Shown in pieces: positions 41,759 to 51,275 of a stretch of DNA of 64,000 bases. The notes under the pieces are model-generated. The model made no database searches, was not told the origin of the DNA, and saw only the letters and a program-made list of their open reading frames with translations. Position numbers and translations under genes: made by a program. Source of the stretch: Sphingobacterium cavernae (lineage in GTDB: Bacteria > Bacteroidota > Bacteroidia > Sphingobacteriales > Sphingobacteriaceae); the NCBI RefSeq assembly GCF_008520265.1, contig NZ_VIQM01000087.1, positions 1-64,000 on the forward strand. Reading direction: 5' to 3'. Every line of letters starts with the position of its first letter. Within the stretch, counting starts at the first letter, position 1.

Positions 41759-44254
41759 TTATGGTTTCATTTTACTTTGTGGTGGACCTAGATAAGATCT
41801 TTTACGACCTCCAGTATCCAATATTATTTTTTGAATTACTATGCCATGTTCTAATGGACGAATACGAATGTTGTATTCACCAGCAGAATCGAATTTATGC
41901 GTTGTCGTATTTTCGATGATGCGCTGTGCTTGCCATCTTCCTAACTCACCTTTATAATTTCCGTTAACATTATGGATAACTTCGGGATGTCCGTTTATAG
42001 AAATTGCATAACGTAATCCTTTATTGGCATTAAAATTCAATGTTGGAGATGTAAGAACTGTAAGTTTATGTTCCCCAGCTGTAGAAATTGCTACTTTATA
42101 TTCCAAGTAGACATCTTTGTCCATAGGTGCTGTAACTGGTAATGTAGTAATAGCTGATTCTGTTTTCCCAAGATTTGGAATTTCTTCCCATTTCACATTT
42201 CCTGCATTGTTGGCTTTGAAATAATTATTCGCTTCTATGGCTACATAACCATCTTCTTCTACAAATATTTTTGAAGGATTTGAAGAAGGTTTTATATAAG
42301 AAACTGCAGGCATAATACTATTTGGTGGATTGTTCCAACTTCTATAGCCAATGCGCACTTGATCCATCATGTGCTTCCATTTTCCATTTGAAAGTGTATT
42401 GAAATGAAGTGTTAATAAGGAATCCTGTTTGAAAGAAGCTACAACTTTATCCGCCCAATAGTTCGCTGCAATGTCATTTTTCTTAAACAACTCATCATGT
42501 TTTGCTTTAGCATAATAAAGATCATAAAGATTTGACATGCCATTTATCGGGAATAACACCAATTGATCAAAAGCATCTTTATAGGTATTCGGTAGTTTAT
42601 TATAAAGTCTGTAAGCATCAACCAATAATTCTTTGTATTCAGTTACAACATTTTCAAATTCATTGTAATTTTCAAGACTATAAGTTCTGTGATCCAATAG
42701 CTCAGGTGTGACGCGGTGGTTAAACTTCGTGTATTGTTCTATTAGACGAGCTGCCTCCTTTGCATGTTCTGCTCCAAATTGTTGCGTACACCATGCAATA
42801 GTATGATCAAACAAATTGGATGGATTAAATTGTTTTGGATTCCAAGCCATATCCAAAAAGAAAGAAATCGGATATTCCTGAGGTTTTAAATCACCAACAT
42901 TCACTACCCAAATACGATCTACACCATGCTCATAAGTCAAATTCATTTGTTCCCAAACTCTGGAAACTTGCGAAACATTTAACCATTTTGAATTACGAGG
43001 CGCACCAACATAATCAAAATGATAATACATGCCGTATCCCCCTTTGCGTGGCTTAGCATTCAAATCTGGTAACTTTCTAACATTTCCCCAGTTGTCATCA
43101 CAAAATAATAATGTCACATCATCTGGCACACGCATACCATTATCGTAGTAATCTTGCACCTCCTTGTATAATGCCCACACCTGCGGCGTTTCACTTGCTT
43201 TTTTCTTCGTAACGTCTTCAATGATTTGACGTTGGTCTTTTACGATTTTTTCCAATAGCGATACATTTTGCTCTTCGCTCATCGGCTCATCCCCATCTCC
43301 GCGCATGGCTATGGTATAGATTGTTTCCCAATCTTTGGCTCTTTCTACGCCACCTTTCCAAAAATCACGCAATGCTTTTTCATTGGTACTGTAATCCCAA
43401 GCACCTTTATTTCCAAATCGTTTCCATTCATCTTGTGCTCGAGCTAGAGGTTCGTGATGTGATGTACTCATCACAATGCCCATTTCATCCGCTAATGCGC
43501 CATTTAGTTTATCATCATCATAAAAAGCACTGCCCCACATCGCTGGCCACAGAAAATTACCTCTTAAACGAAGGATGAGTTCGAATACTTTTTCATAAAA
43601 TTTACTATTGTAACCACCAAAAGTGTGGTTCGCCCAACGTGTTAAAGCAGGGTATTCATCGTTTAAGAAAATACCACGATATTTTACCGCTGGTTCATTG
43701 TCAGTGTATATCCCCGGTTTGAAGTAGATATTACTTTGTTTTTCTACAGGAATATCCGCCCAATAGTACCAAGGTGATACACCAATCTGCTTGGACAATT
43801 CGTAAACACCATAAATAGTTCCGCGTTTGTCACTTCCAGCAATCACCAAAGCCGAATCAACTCCTGCTATAGGATTAGCAATCAATTGAATTATAAATTT
43901 TTCGTTCTTGCCAATAAGGTCTTGGGTGTTAATTTTTTTTGATTTTATGATTTGATCAATATGTTTTGAATGACCAATTGTTCCGATGATAATAGTTTTT
44001 TTTGCACTATTATTTTTCGGCTTATGCGTAGTTACATTCTCAAAATCTACTTCTAAATTACGAATCGCTCTTGCCACACCTTTCCAGTCTTTTTCATCGT
44101 AAATAATTGGCAAAGGAATTCCTTTATCCACTACTTGGAAAAATCCTGTCTCGGATTTAGTGTAAATGAATTGTTTCGTAAATTGAGTTTGTGCATTTAT
44201 CGTTGTATAAATAAATGCCAAACAAAATAGAAATGCATATTTCAGATTGATCAC
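41759..44254 (-). CDS. GH115 xylan alpha-1,2-glucuronidase
   Basis: An 831-residue exported enzyme (signal LFCLAFIYTTINAQ). GH115 landmarks are KTIIIGTIGHSKHIDQII, YGVYELSKQIGVSPWYYWAD, EPAVKYRGIFLNDEYPALTR, LRLRGNFLWPAMWGSAFYDD, MGIVMSTSHHEPLARAQDEW and DGVDR-like HGVDRIWVVNVGDLKPQEYP. The C-terminal beta-sandwich (after about residue 660: VEEDGYVAIEANNYF) is the usual carbohydrate-facing module. GH115 frees (4-O-methyl)glucuronic acid from both internal and terminal xylose units. It is the first gene of its unit, with a 266-base upstream region holding two inverted repeats. Confidence 0.94.
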   Translation of the reverse strand: MINLKYAFLFCLAFIYTTINAQTQFTKQFIYTKSETGFFQVVDKGIPLPIIYDEKDWKGVARAIRNLEVDFENVTTHKPKNNSAKKTIIIGTIGHSKHIDQIIKSKKINTQDLIGKNEKFIIQLIANPIAGVDSALVIAGSDKRGTIYGVYELSKQIGVSPWYYWADIPVEKQSNIYFKPGIYTDNEPAVKYRGIFLNDEYPALTRWANHTFGGYNSKFYEKVFELILRLRGNFLWPAMWGSAFYDDDKLNGALADEMGIVMSTSHHEPLARAQDEWKRFGNKGAWDYSTNEKALRDFWKGGVERAKDWETIYTIAMRGDGDEPMSEEQNVSLLEKIVKDQRQIIEDVTKKKASETPQVWALYKEVQDYYDNGMRVPDDVTLLFCDDNWGNVRKLPDLNAKPRKGGYGMYYHFDYVGAPRNSKWLNVSQVSRVWEQMNLTYEHGVDRIWVVNVGDLKPQEYPISFFLDMAWNPKQFNPSNLFDHTIAWCTQQFGAEHAKEAARLIEQYTKFNHRVTPELLDHRTYSLENYNEFENVVTEYKELLVDAYRLYNKLPNTYKDAFDQLVLFPINGMSNLYDLYYAKAKHDELFKKNDIAANYWADKVVASFKQDSLLTLHFNTLSNGKWKHMMDQVRIGYRSWNNPPNSIMPAVSYIKPSSNPSKIFVEEDGYVAIEANNYFKANNAGNVKWEEIPNLGKTESAITTLPVTAPMDKDVYLEYKVAISTAGEHKLTVLTSPTLNFNANKGLRYAISINGHPEVIHNVNGNYKGELGRWQAQRIIENTTTHKFDSAGEYNIRIRPLEHGIVIQKIILDTGGRKRSYLGPPQSKMKP

Positions 44255-44327
44255 TACGGAAATTAAGTTTGTTTTAAAATTCAGTTTATAAAAGGTTACA
44301 GCAATCCTGCTTTGTTTATACTGTAAA

Positions 44328-44357
44328 AGTACCAGTCAAATAAAATAGCAAATGGTA
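44328..44357. promoter_or_regulatory. Inverted repeat GTACCA-N18-TGGTAC upstream of GH115
   Basis: GTACCA at 44328-44333 faces TGGTAC at 44352-44357. The site is 74-103 bases upstream of the GH115 start and could be an operator half-site pair. The core GTAC is also present in the TAGTAC words near the AraC-type operator at 29 kb. No promoter boxes were found that I would defend. Confidence 0.35.
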
Positions 44358-44421
44358 CATATGTATTATTTAAGAATAAAAATGTTTAAAAAATTGATTT
44401 GATAGCTCAAATCCAACATTT

Positions 44422-44438
44422 ACGTTTTAATAAAACGT
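44422..44438. promoter_or_regulatory. 17-base palindrome upstream of GH115
   Basis: ACGTTTTAATAAAACGT has two perfect 8-base arms around a central A. It is followed by TTTTTG on the plus strand. It lies between the GH115 start and the terminator of the next unit. It may be a repressor or activator site, or a weak plus-strand terminator; sequence alone does not decide. Confidence 0.4.
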
Positions 44439-44457
44439 TTTTGTCTATAAAAGAAGA

Positions 44458-44492
44458 GAGGGGAATATTTGCTTGCGCAAATAAATCCCCTC
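44458..44492 (-). terminator. Terminator hairpin after the large GH43 gene
   Basis: GAGGGGAATATTTGC (44458-44472) pairs with GCAAATAAATCCCCTC (44477-44492) with one bulge and a TTGC loop. On the minus strand it lies 29 bases after the stop of the 697-residue GH43 gene and is followed by TCTTCTTTT. It marks the end of the second transcription unit. Confidence 0.7.
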
Positions 44493-44520
44493 AACCTTCA
44501 CGATACAATATATTACCTAA

Positions 44521-46614
44521 TTATTGAGCAAACTTTACATGATATGTTTTTACGACACCATTATGATCAAACTTCACAACCGCTGGCTCTTGCAACGATT
44601 TTGCTTGTGTAATGGATACCTTTACACTTTTCGTATCCGATGAAGCAGTAACCTTTGGTAAAGCACTTAATTTTTCATCATATTTAGCTTCATACAAATC
44701 GTAACCAACAATACCGTTTTGGTCTGTCGAACGCACTGGAGTTTTAGGAAGTTCTATTGATTTACCATTAACCAATATATTAATTTGAGGAACTTTCGGT
44801 CTGTTCAATGGTTTGTTTTTTGCACTAAATCCTAATCCACTCAATTCATATAAAACTTCACCATCTTCTCCTTCGGTCACCAGAAATATAGCGTTCTTCT
44901 TTTCTAAATGATCTACATATTTAGACACATTTACGGTAAATTTTTGTTCTGTTCCACTTGCATTAGCAGGAACTACAACTTCCCCAATCTTTGTACCTTT
45001 CCAAGTAGCATTTGCCCATGGACCATCTAACCAAATGCTGACTTTAAATGATTTTTTACTTTTAGGAATTAAGAACAAATTAAAAGCTGTATTATTTCCT
45101 TTTTGCGTTCCCTTGAAAGCTTTCAAACCATATTGATCTTTTGCTAAACCTCCAAAACCAAAATATTTGTAACCAAGAATAAGACCATTTTTAGCATGAA
45201 CAGGCATATGATTGTCCCAAATATCCCAAGAATCTTGTTGAGCACCTACGTCTGATAAATAACTCGCATATCCTGCCGAATAATATTGATATGGATCCAA
45301 GCCGTAGAAATGAAAACCTTCGGAAGTCACTTCAGCACCTTTATACTCATTACCTTTACTGTCTTTTGCAGTCCAAATACTATTTTCACCATACGGATCA
45401 AATGCGCGAATGCGTACAGTTCCACCATCTGCTACAGATTTTTCATCCCATTCAATTTTTACTGGAGCTACTACTGCTTGACGCGCAAATCCAAAATTAC
45501 GCGGAGGTCTATGGTAGAAAGCATACCATTGTCCATTGATTAACTCAATACTTCCGTGCGTATTATGCCCTCCGTTCGTCCCTACTAGACTAGTACCATC
45601 TTCACTCAAAACTGGACCTCGTGAGTCGACCAATACACCACCACTTTTCCAAGGTCCAAGTGGAGAATCGCCTACTAAATAACGTAATGTAGAGTTTGAA
45701 CTTCCCATACCGTATTCAGGACCAGAATAACCACTGTATACCGAAACGAATTTATTGCCGACCTTACGAATAGATGATGCTTCAAAAAAGTTGAATGAAC
45801 CTAAATCTTCGCCAGGTAAAATATGTGGATAAGTAGTTCCTTCAGGATCACGCAATACACCGTAACGCGCACTTGCTGGAATGAATCTATCTATTATTTT
45901 TTTTCCTGGACGAAGTGAGTACATCGTATTTTGATCCAATTCAGCAGCTAATGAACGTTGGAATCCCCAATAGGCATAAGCCCTAAATCCGATTTCGTAA
46001 TCTGGATCTTTTGGATCATCAATTTGCTCGATATAAACAGCTGGGTCAAATCCAAGAATAGATCCTGGTAGCGTACGCTTACCATCTTCTGTAAGGTTGA
46101 TCGGCTTAAATGGTCCATCTGGACGATGACTTTTTGCAACCATCGCCTCTCTATTTGGGCCTCTACTGTGTGGATACAGGTAGTATTCCTTCACACCATT
46201 TCTACGTTTCACTTCCACTAAATCAGGCGCGTACATCACATCCCATTTACCATCTATTTGGTATGTAAAAATTGCACCTTCATCACGCCAACTGGACAAA
46301 TCTTCCACAGGTGCTGACCACATCCTGATGTCTGGACCACAATAGCTGGTTAGACGCAAATCATGCGAACCAATGATATATGCTCTGAATTTACCTGGTC
46401 GATCAGGATCTTCAAACACGCGGGGTTCACCATCTGGCACATGTTCCCACAATGGCAAATATGGATTACCTGCTGCTTGATGCACAAACTTAGTCGTTTT
46501 ACTAGGTTGTGGCTGTGTACTTGGCGCTTGTGCATAACTAGCAGACAACATCGCGAATGTCGTGCCTATCACAATAGCCATTTTCTTTTTAAATGTATGT
46601 GTGTATCTTTTCAT
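44521..46614 (-). CDS. Large GH43-type glycosidase with C-terminal beta domains
   Basis: A 697-residue exported protein (signal TTFAMLSASYAQA). A GH43-like propeller covers about residues 50-420: DGEPRVFEDPDRPGKFRAYI (base Asp), KWDVMYAPDLVEVKRRNGV, SILGFDPAVYIEQIDDPKD (second Asp), NFFEASSIRKVGNKFVSVYS (acid Glu) and GTNGGHNTHGSIELINGQWY. The region after 430 holds a carbohydrate-binding-like sandwich (GLDPYQYYSAGYASY, LFLIPKSKKSFKVSIWLDGP) and an Ig-like end. It belongs to a little-studied part of GH43; an arabinofuranosidase or xylosidase on decorated xylan is the likely role. It follows the acetylesterase gene by 20 bases and ends the unit. Confidence 0.82.
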   Translation of the reverse strand: MKRYTHTFKKKMAIVIGTTFAMLSASYAQAPSTQPQPSKTTKFVHQAAGNPYLPLWEHVPDGEPRVFEDPDRPGKFRAYIIGSHDLRLTSYCGPDIRMWSAPVEDLSSWRDEGAIFTYQIDGKWDVMYAPDLVEVKRRNGVKEYYLYPHSRGPNREAMVAKSHRPDGPFKPINLTEDGKRTLPGSILGFDPAVYIEQIDDPKDPDYEIGFRAYAYWGFQRSLAAELDQNTMYSLRPGKKIIDRFIPASARYGVLRDPEGTTYPHILPGEDLGSFNFFEASSIRKVGNKFVSVYSGYSGPEYGMGSSNSTLRYLVGDSPLGPWKSGGVLVDSRGPVLSEDGTSLVGTNGGHNTHGSIELINGQWYAFYHRPPRNFGFARQAVVAPVKIEWDEKSVADGGTVRIRAFDPYGENSIWTAKDSKGNEYKGAEVTSEGFHFYGLDPYQYYSAGYASYLSDVGAQQDSWDIWDNHMPVHAKNGLILGYKYFGFGGLAKDQYGLKAFKGTQKGNNTAFNLFLIPKSKKSFKVSIWLDGPWANATWKGTKIGEVVVPANASGTEQKFTVNVSKYVDHLEKKNAIFLVTEGEDGEVLYELSGLGFSAKNKPLNRPKVPQINILVNGKSIELPKTPVRSTDQNGIVGYDLYEAKYDEKLSALPKVTASSDTKSVKVSITQAKSLQEPAVVKFDHNGVVKTYHVKFAQ

Positions 46615-46634
46615 AATATATTAAATACTGGTAA

Positions 46635-48497
46635 TTACCAATCATCAGTTCTAAATGGAGATGCCAATAAACCATCTTGATTTATTAAGTTGGCATCATG
46701 TGGATTATCCGCCCACGCATAGCGAACGGCTTTGGGTTGCTTAATATCTGGGTGACTCACAATAATTTTATTTCCCTTGATTTCCGCTTGTGCCCAAAAA
46801 AACTTTTTGTCTTCTCCTGCGATTGCAAAATATTTTAGTTTTTGGTTTTCCTTAGCTTTTAATTTACTTCCATTGTCTTCAAATGCTATTTCAATTTTGT
46901 CATTTACTACACGATAATTTTGATATACTGGACCTGAACTCACTAGCTTTTCATTAAAAATTATGTCACGTGCCCCAAGAAAAAGTCTTTTGGCTATATC
47001 CTTTTTATTTAATGGGTGAATATCGTTCCATTCGCCAGTATCATATGTCACAGCCAAAAAAGTGTTTGGAATTCGCTTAGATATTTTAAATTGAGCATCA
47101 CGAATTCTTGCCCAACCAGAATCCGTAGGTTGATCTCTCACTTGCATGAAATTTGGTAATTGAACAAACAGAAATGGCAATTGCGCATTGTTATGCAAAT
47201 TTCTCCAATTCGACACGAGCAATTCCATCAAACGTTCATAGGATTGTGCATTGCCCGCATTTGATTCACCTTGATACCAAATCACTCCTTTTACAGCGTA
47301 ATCTTTTAATGGATAAATCATACCATTGAACAATCCAGAACCAGCTGTTCGCATATTTGTGACTTTGGATCGCAATTGCGAAGCTTTGTTCAAATCTACC
47401 GCAACTTTGTATTTCCATTCGCCCTTCAAATCCGCTATGAAATCATCCACTTGTATCTTATAATCTTTATCTGCAACAAATTCTCCATTCCCGCCATTAG
47501 ATCGAAGCCGCACCACAACCGTATTTTCACCCGATTTTAACAGTCCACTTGGAATATTATACTTGCGCGGAGGATATTGATACCCTGTACTGCCTACAAA
47601 CTTGCCATTGATAAATACTGAATCGCTATCAGTCAACGTGCCTAAATAAATTTTACCGTTTCGACCCGCCTTATCAGATGCGATATGTACACTTTTTCTG
47701 TAATAAACGACACCCCTATTCCGTATGCCTTGCTCGCGCCAAGTGCCCGGAATTTTGGCTATTGACCATGACTGATCGTTATAATCATTGGCAATCCATT
47801 GCGGGATACCTTGATCTCTTTCATAATATTTGATGCTATCCAAAGCTTTAAAATCTAGCGTTAATGTTGGAAATTCCTTCAAATTCTCTTGACTGATCCA
47901 ACTTTCAATTGCCGATCCTCCTAAACTAGACACCAACATTCCTTGAGGAACTTTTGTATGGTTATAAGCTTCGTGCGCATAGAAATACGCTAACGCAGTC
48001 CAGTTAATCGCTTCGGAAGCAACACCCGAAAACCATTTGCTTCCATTGGGAATATTCTCTTGCTTTGCCAAAATTGTGTTTTGTGTCGGTACTTTGAAAT
48101 ATCGAATCATGTGGTTATTTGACACATTTATCTCTGGATATTTTTCAAGCAATCGCTCAATAGGTGTTTCCATATTGGACTGTCCCGAACAAAGCCACAC
48201 ATCACCAAACAAGACATCGCGAATGATTATCTCATTGACCTCAATAACATGTGGCCCTCCCGCAGGCTGTGCCGGTAACTCTACAAACCATTTGCCATCA
48301 TTAGTTGCTTCTGTATAGAAATATTTTCCACCGAAACGAACAGTCACTTTTTCTTGAGGATTTGCCCAGCCCCAAACTTTGAGTTTTGTATTACGCTGCA
48401 ATACCATTTTATCGCTGATCATCGACGGAAGTCGTACCTCAGCTATAGCTTGCAGTGCTATACCAAAAAGAAATAAAACGAGACAAAGGTTTTTCAT
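46635..48497 (-). CDS. SGNH/SASA-type acetylesterase (sialate O-acetylesterase-like) with inserted jelly roll
   Basis: A 620-residue exported esterase (signal LVLFLFGIALQAIAE). Block I is VWLCSGQSNMETPIERL with nucleophile Ser107. Residues about 225-355 are an inserted galactose-binding-like jelly roll (IPGTWREQGIRNRGVVYYRK, GTLTDSDSVFINGKFVGST). The hydrolase resumes with AVKGVIWYQGESNAGNAQSY and WNDIHPLNKKDIAKRL, supplying the Asp-His of the triad. In xylan loci these enzymes remove acetyl groups from xylose. It is 16 bases downstream of the first of three GH43-CBM6 genes in the same direction, so deacetylation is co-expressed with arabinose removal. Confidence 0.88.
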   Translation of the reverse strand: MKNLCLVLFLFGIALQAIAEVRLPSMISDKMVLQRNTKLKVWGWANPQEKVTVRFGGKYFYTEATNDGKWFVELPAQPAGGPHVIEVNEIIIRDVLFGDVWLCSGQSNMETPIERLLEKYPEINVSNNHMIRYFKVPTQNTILAKQENIPNGSKWFSGVASEAINWTALAYFYAHEAYNHTKVPQGMLVSSLGGSAIESWISQENLKEFPTLTLDFKALDSIKYYERDQGIPQWIANDYNDQSWSIAKIPGTWREQGIRNRGVVYYRKSVHIASDKAGRNGKIYLGTLTDSDSVFINGKFVGSTGYQYPPRKYNIPSGLLKSGENTVVVRLRSNGGNGEFVADKDYKIQVDDFIADLKGEWKYKVAVDLNKASQLRSKVTNMRTAGSGLFNGMIYPLKDYAVKGVIWYQGESNAGNAQSYERLMELLVSNWRNLHNNAQLPFLFVQLPNFMQVRDQPTDSGWARIRDAQFKISKRIPNTFLAVTYDTGEWNDIHPLNKKDIAKRLFLGARDIIFNEKLVSSGPVYQNYRVVNDKIEIAFEDNGSKLKAKENQKLKYFAIAGEDKKFFWAQAEIKGNKIIVSHPDIKQPKAVRYAWADNPHDANLINQDGLLASPFRTDDW

Positions 48498-48512
48498 AGC
48501 GTGATTAAATTT

Positions 48513-49877
48513 CTATTGGGCTTTCCCAAATTTCCAATAATCAAAAAATAAAATATTAGATGGCGCATTGCCCTTGGCTACAAAGTACAAATCATGGATG
48601 CCTGTAACTACATTATCTAACTTAACTTCTACCGTTTGCCACCTGTCGTCACCACCTGTCATCGGAACCTTTATGGTACCTAATAAAGCACCATCAACAG
48701 CACCAGATCGAACTTCTAATGTAACTCCACCATTGTGTGTTGTTCCAACACGAGCAAAAATTGAATTTGCTCCTTTATTTCCAAAATCCACATTTTTTAT
48801 AGAAGTGTATGCTTCTTTCTTTATTGCTTTAACAAAAACACCTACCTTTTTATTTTGTAAAGATTTTACACCTTTTGAAAAAGAAATGGTTTCCGCTTGA
48901 TTAACTTCATATGGATTGACCGTAGCTAATGGTTTTACAATTCCTTCGGTCATCTTGATAGGTGATATGCTGCCATCTTTATTGAATTTCAATTCTTCTA
49001 CAGCAACAGAACGCGTAAAGCCTGTGCCACCTGGTAACGCTGCATTATGATAAAAAAAGTACGTTTTACCTCTGAAATCAATTACACCGGGATGATTCGT
49101 AAAAGAGCCGCCCTCACGTGCCATAACTACTCCACCATATTCCCAAGGGCCTTGTGGACTTTTACTTGTTGAATAGCCGATAAATTCAGGCAAAGGACCA
49201 CCGGGCCAAAATAGATAATACAGACTATTGCGTTTGTAAAGCCAAGGACCTTCTTCATATTCTGTTGGTCTTTTGGGATCACCTTCACGTTTTCCAAATG
49301 ACTTTTCTACCATAGGAACGTTTACCACATTTCCAGAATAAGAAATCATGTCTTCATTCAATTTCGCATATTTCAAATCTGGATTCCCCCAATACATATG
49401 TGCTTGACCATTATCATCAATAAAAACTGTAGGATCGATGTCGCCCCAATCTGTTTGCACCAATGGTTTGCCCAATACATCATAAAATGGACCTATTGGA
49501 CTATCGCCAACCGCCACGCCTATTGCTGGTTTATTGTTTTCTTTTGAAATAGCTGGTATGTACAAATAAAATTTACCGTTTTTCTCGACACATTGTGCTG
49601 CCCACGCATCACCCTTTGCCCATTCAAAGTCGGAATACGATAGTATAACGCCATGATCTGTCCAATTTACCATATCATTGGTAGAATATACGCGCCAATT
49701 GTTCATATTGAACCAGGTAGATTCATCCTCATCGTGCGTTGTGTACACATACATTCGATCATTATAAACCATCGGAGCAGGATCGGCCGTATAATTCGTC
49801 TGAACAAATGGATTTTGCGCAAATACGCTATTCCCTATTAGTATGCATAGTAAATAAATGAATAGATTCTTTTTCAT
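48513..49877 (-). CDS. GH43-CBM6 enzyme, tandem paralogue 3
   Basis: A 454-residue exported enzyme (signal [14 protein letters not shown]). The GH43 propeller begins [20 protein letters not shown] (base Asp) and continues [20 protein letters not shown] (second Asp) and [20 protein letters not shown] (acid Glu). From about residue 325 a CBM6 sandwich follows ([39 protein letters not shown]). Members with this layout are arabinofuranosidases or xylosidases on arabinoxylan. It is the last of three head-to-tail paralogues (15 bases after the second) with the same domain order. The [19 protein letters not shown] stretch is shared by the three with small changes. Confidence 0.88.
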   Translation of the reverse strand: MKKNLFIYLLCILIGNSVFAQNPFVQTNYTADPAPMVYNDRMYVYTTHDEDESTWFNMNNWRVYSTNDMVNWTDHGVILSYSDFEWAKGDAWAAQCVEKNGKFYLYIPAISKENNKPAIGVAVGDSPIGPFYDVLGKPLVQTDWGDIDPTVFIDDNGQAHMYWGNPDLKYAKLNEDMISYSGNVVNVPMVEKSFGKREGDPKRPTEYEEGPWLYKRNSLYYLFWPGGPLPEFIGYSTSKSPQGPWEYGGVVMAREGGSFTNHPGVIDFRGKTYFFYHNAALPGGTGFTRSVAVEELKFNKDGSISPIKMTEGIVKPLATVNPYEVNQAETISFSKGVKSLQNKKVGVFVKAIKKEAYTSIKNVDFGNKGANSIFARVGTTHNGGVTLEVRSGAVDGALLGTIKVPMTGGDDRWQTVEVKLDNVVTGIHDLYFVAKGNAPSNILFFDYWKFGKAQ

Positions 49878-49892
49878 TCTAAATTTTTTTAT

Positions 49893-51269
49893 CTAGTGTT
49901 GAAATTGCCAATAGTCAAATCGAAATAACTCGTGAGGCGTACCTCCTTTGAATACAAAATAAACATCCTGAACACCAGTTGTCTTTTTGATTTCCACTTC
50001 GCTATTTATCCAATTAGACCATTCACCTGTATAAGGTGCTTTTAAACTTCCTACTAATTCGCCATCTACTTTTCCCAATCGAATTTCTATAGTACCACCA
50101 TGGAAACGACTAGAAGTATTTGCTATAAATTTTGTTGCGCCCTTTGAACCAAAATCAACAGCACGAACTTTTATGTAATCATTATCGTGAATGCCGGCAA
50201 TTACAACACCACTATCTTTATCATCTAAAGCTTGCACACCTTCAGCAAATGCTATTGTTTCTGCTTCCACACGTTGGTAAGCATTCAATACACCAACCGG
50301 TTTAGTAACGCCCGATTCCGTCATTTTTAATGGAGGAATTTTTCCATCTTGCAGGTAACCGAATTGTTCCACAGCGACAGATCTGGCGTAACTATGTCCA
50401 CCTGGCAATGCATCATTATGATAAAAAAAGTAAGAATTGCCTTTATAATCGATCACCCCCGGATGATTCGTATTACTTCCTTTTTCCAATGGCATAACCT
50501 CTCCTTGATAACTCCAAGGTCCTTGTATGTTTTTCGATGTCGCATAATGCAAGGACTCTGGAAAACCTGAAGCGAAATGCATATAGTACAATCCATTTCT
50601 TTTGTATACCCAGGGAGCTTCTGTAAATCCAGGACCGAATACCTTCTTATCTTTTGCGTCAATAGCCTGAATTGGACTCGCTAAAGAAATCATATCCGAA
50701 TTTAATTTAGCCCAATAACACATTCCATTTCCCCAAAACAAGTAGGCTTGTCCATCATCATCAATATAAACTGACGGGTCAAGATCATCCCAAGAATGCT
50801 TTGCTTGCGTCGTCATATCATTTGTGACAAGGGCCTTACCAAGTGGATCTGTGAATGGTCCAGCTGGATTATCTGCAACTAATACCCCAATAGATACACC
50901 GCCTTTGGCAGGTGTATTATTCATCGTAGAAATATACCAATAGAATTTTCCGTTGCGCGCTATAACTTGAGCTGCACTTGCATCGCCTACAGACCAAGAC
51001 ACTTCTGATGTACGCAAAGCTGCACCACGATCTGTCCAATTCACCATATCGGTAGTTGAAAATAATCGATATTCACGCATGAGGTAATGATTCTTTGGTG
51101 CTTCAGCTTCATCCCTACCCACATACAAAAGTAGCGTGTCATTATACACAAGTGGTGCAGGATCCGCGGTATATATCGTCTGAATTATAGGGTTTTGCGC
51201 TTTCACAGCTAACGCAGAAAACACTAATCCACCTATTATTAAAGCTGCTGAAACAAAGTCTTTTCTCAT
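49893..51269 (-). CDS. GH43-CBM6 enzyme, tandem paralogue 2
   Basis: A 458-residue exported enzyme (signal AALIIGGLVFSALAVKAQ). It begins IYTADPAPLVYNDTLLLYVG (base Asp), then WDDLDPSVYIDDDGQAYLFW and GPGFTEAPWVYKRNGLYYMH (acid Glu), and from about residue 330 CBM6 (NAYQRVEAETIAFAEGVQAL). An insertion of about 15 residues relative to paralogue 3 carries GKALVTNDMTTQAKHSW, next to the second Asp and so near the active-site rim, which may alter branch specificity. It starts 6 bases after paralogue 1 and ends 15 bases before paralogue 3. Confidence 0.88.
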   Translation of the reverse strand: MRKDFVSAALIIGGLVFSALAVKAQNPIIQTIYTADPAPLVYNDTLLLYVGRDEAEAPKNHYLMREYRLFSTTDMVNWTDRGAALRTSEVSWSVGDASAAQVIARNGKFYWYISTMNNTPAKGGVSIGVLVADNPAGPFTDPLGKALVTNDMTTQAKHSWDDLDPSVYIDDDGQAYLFWGNGMCYWAKLNSDMISLASPIQAIDAKDKKVFGPGFTEAPWVYKRNGLYYMHFASGFPESLHYATSKNIQGPWSYQGEVMPLEKGSNTNHPGVIDYKGNSYFFYHNDALPGGHSYARSVAVEQFGYLQDGKIPPLKMTESGVTKPVGVLNAYQRVEAETIAFAEGVQALDDKDSGVVIAGIHDNDYIKVRAVDFGSKGATKFIANTSSRFHGGTIEIRLGKVDGELVGSLKAPYTGEWSNWINSEVEIKKTTGVQDVYFVFKGGTPHELFRFDYWQFQH

Positions 51270-51275
51270 GAATAA

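Noticed and set aside
44521-46614. Reading the 697-residue protein as a GH97 or PL family
   Set aside because: The base, second Asp and acid Glu contexts and propeller repeats fit GH43 better, although subfamily is uncertain.
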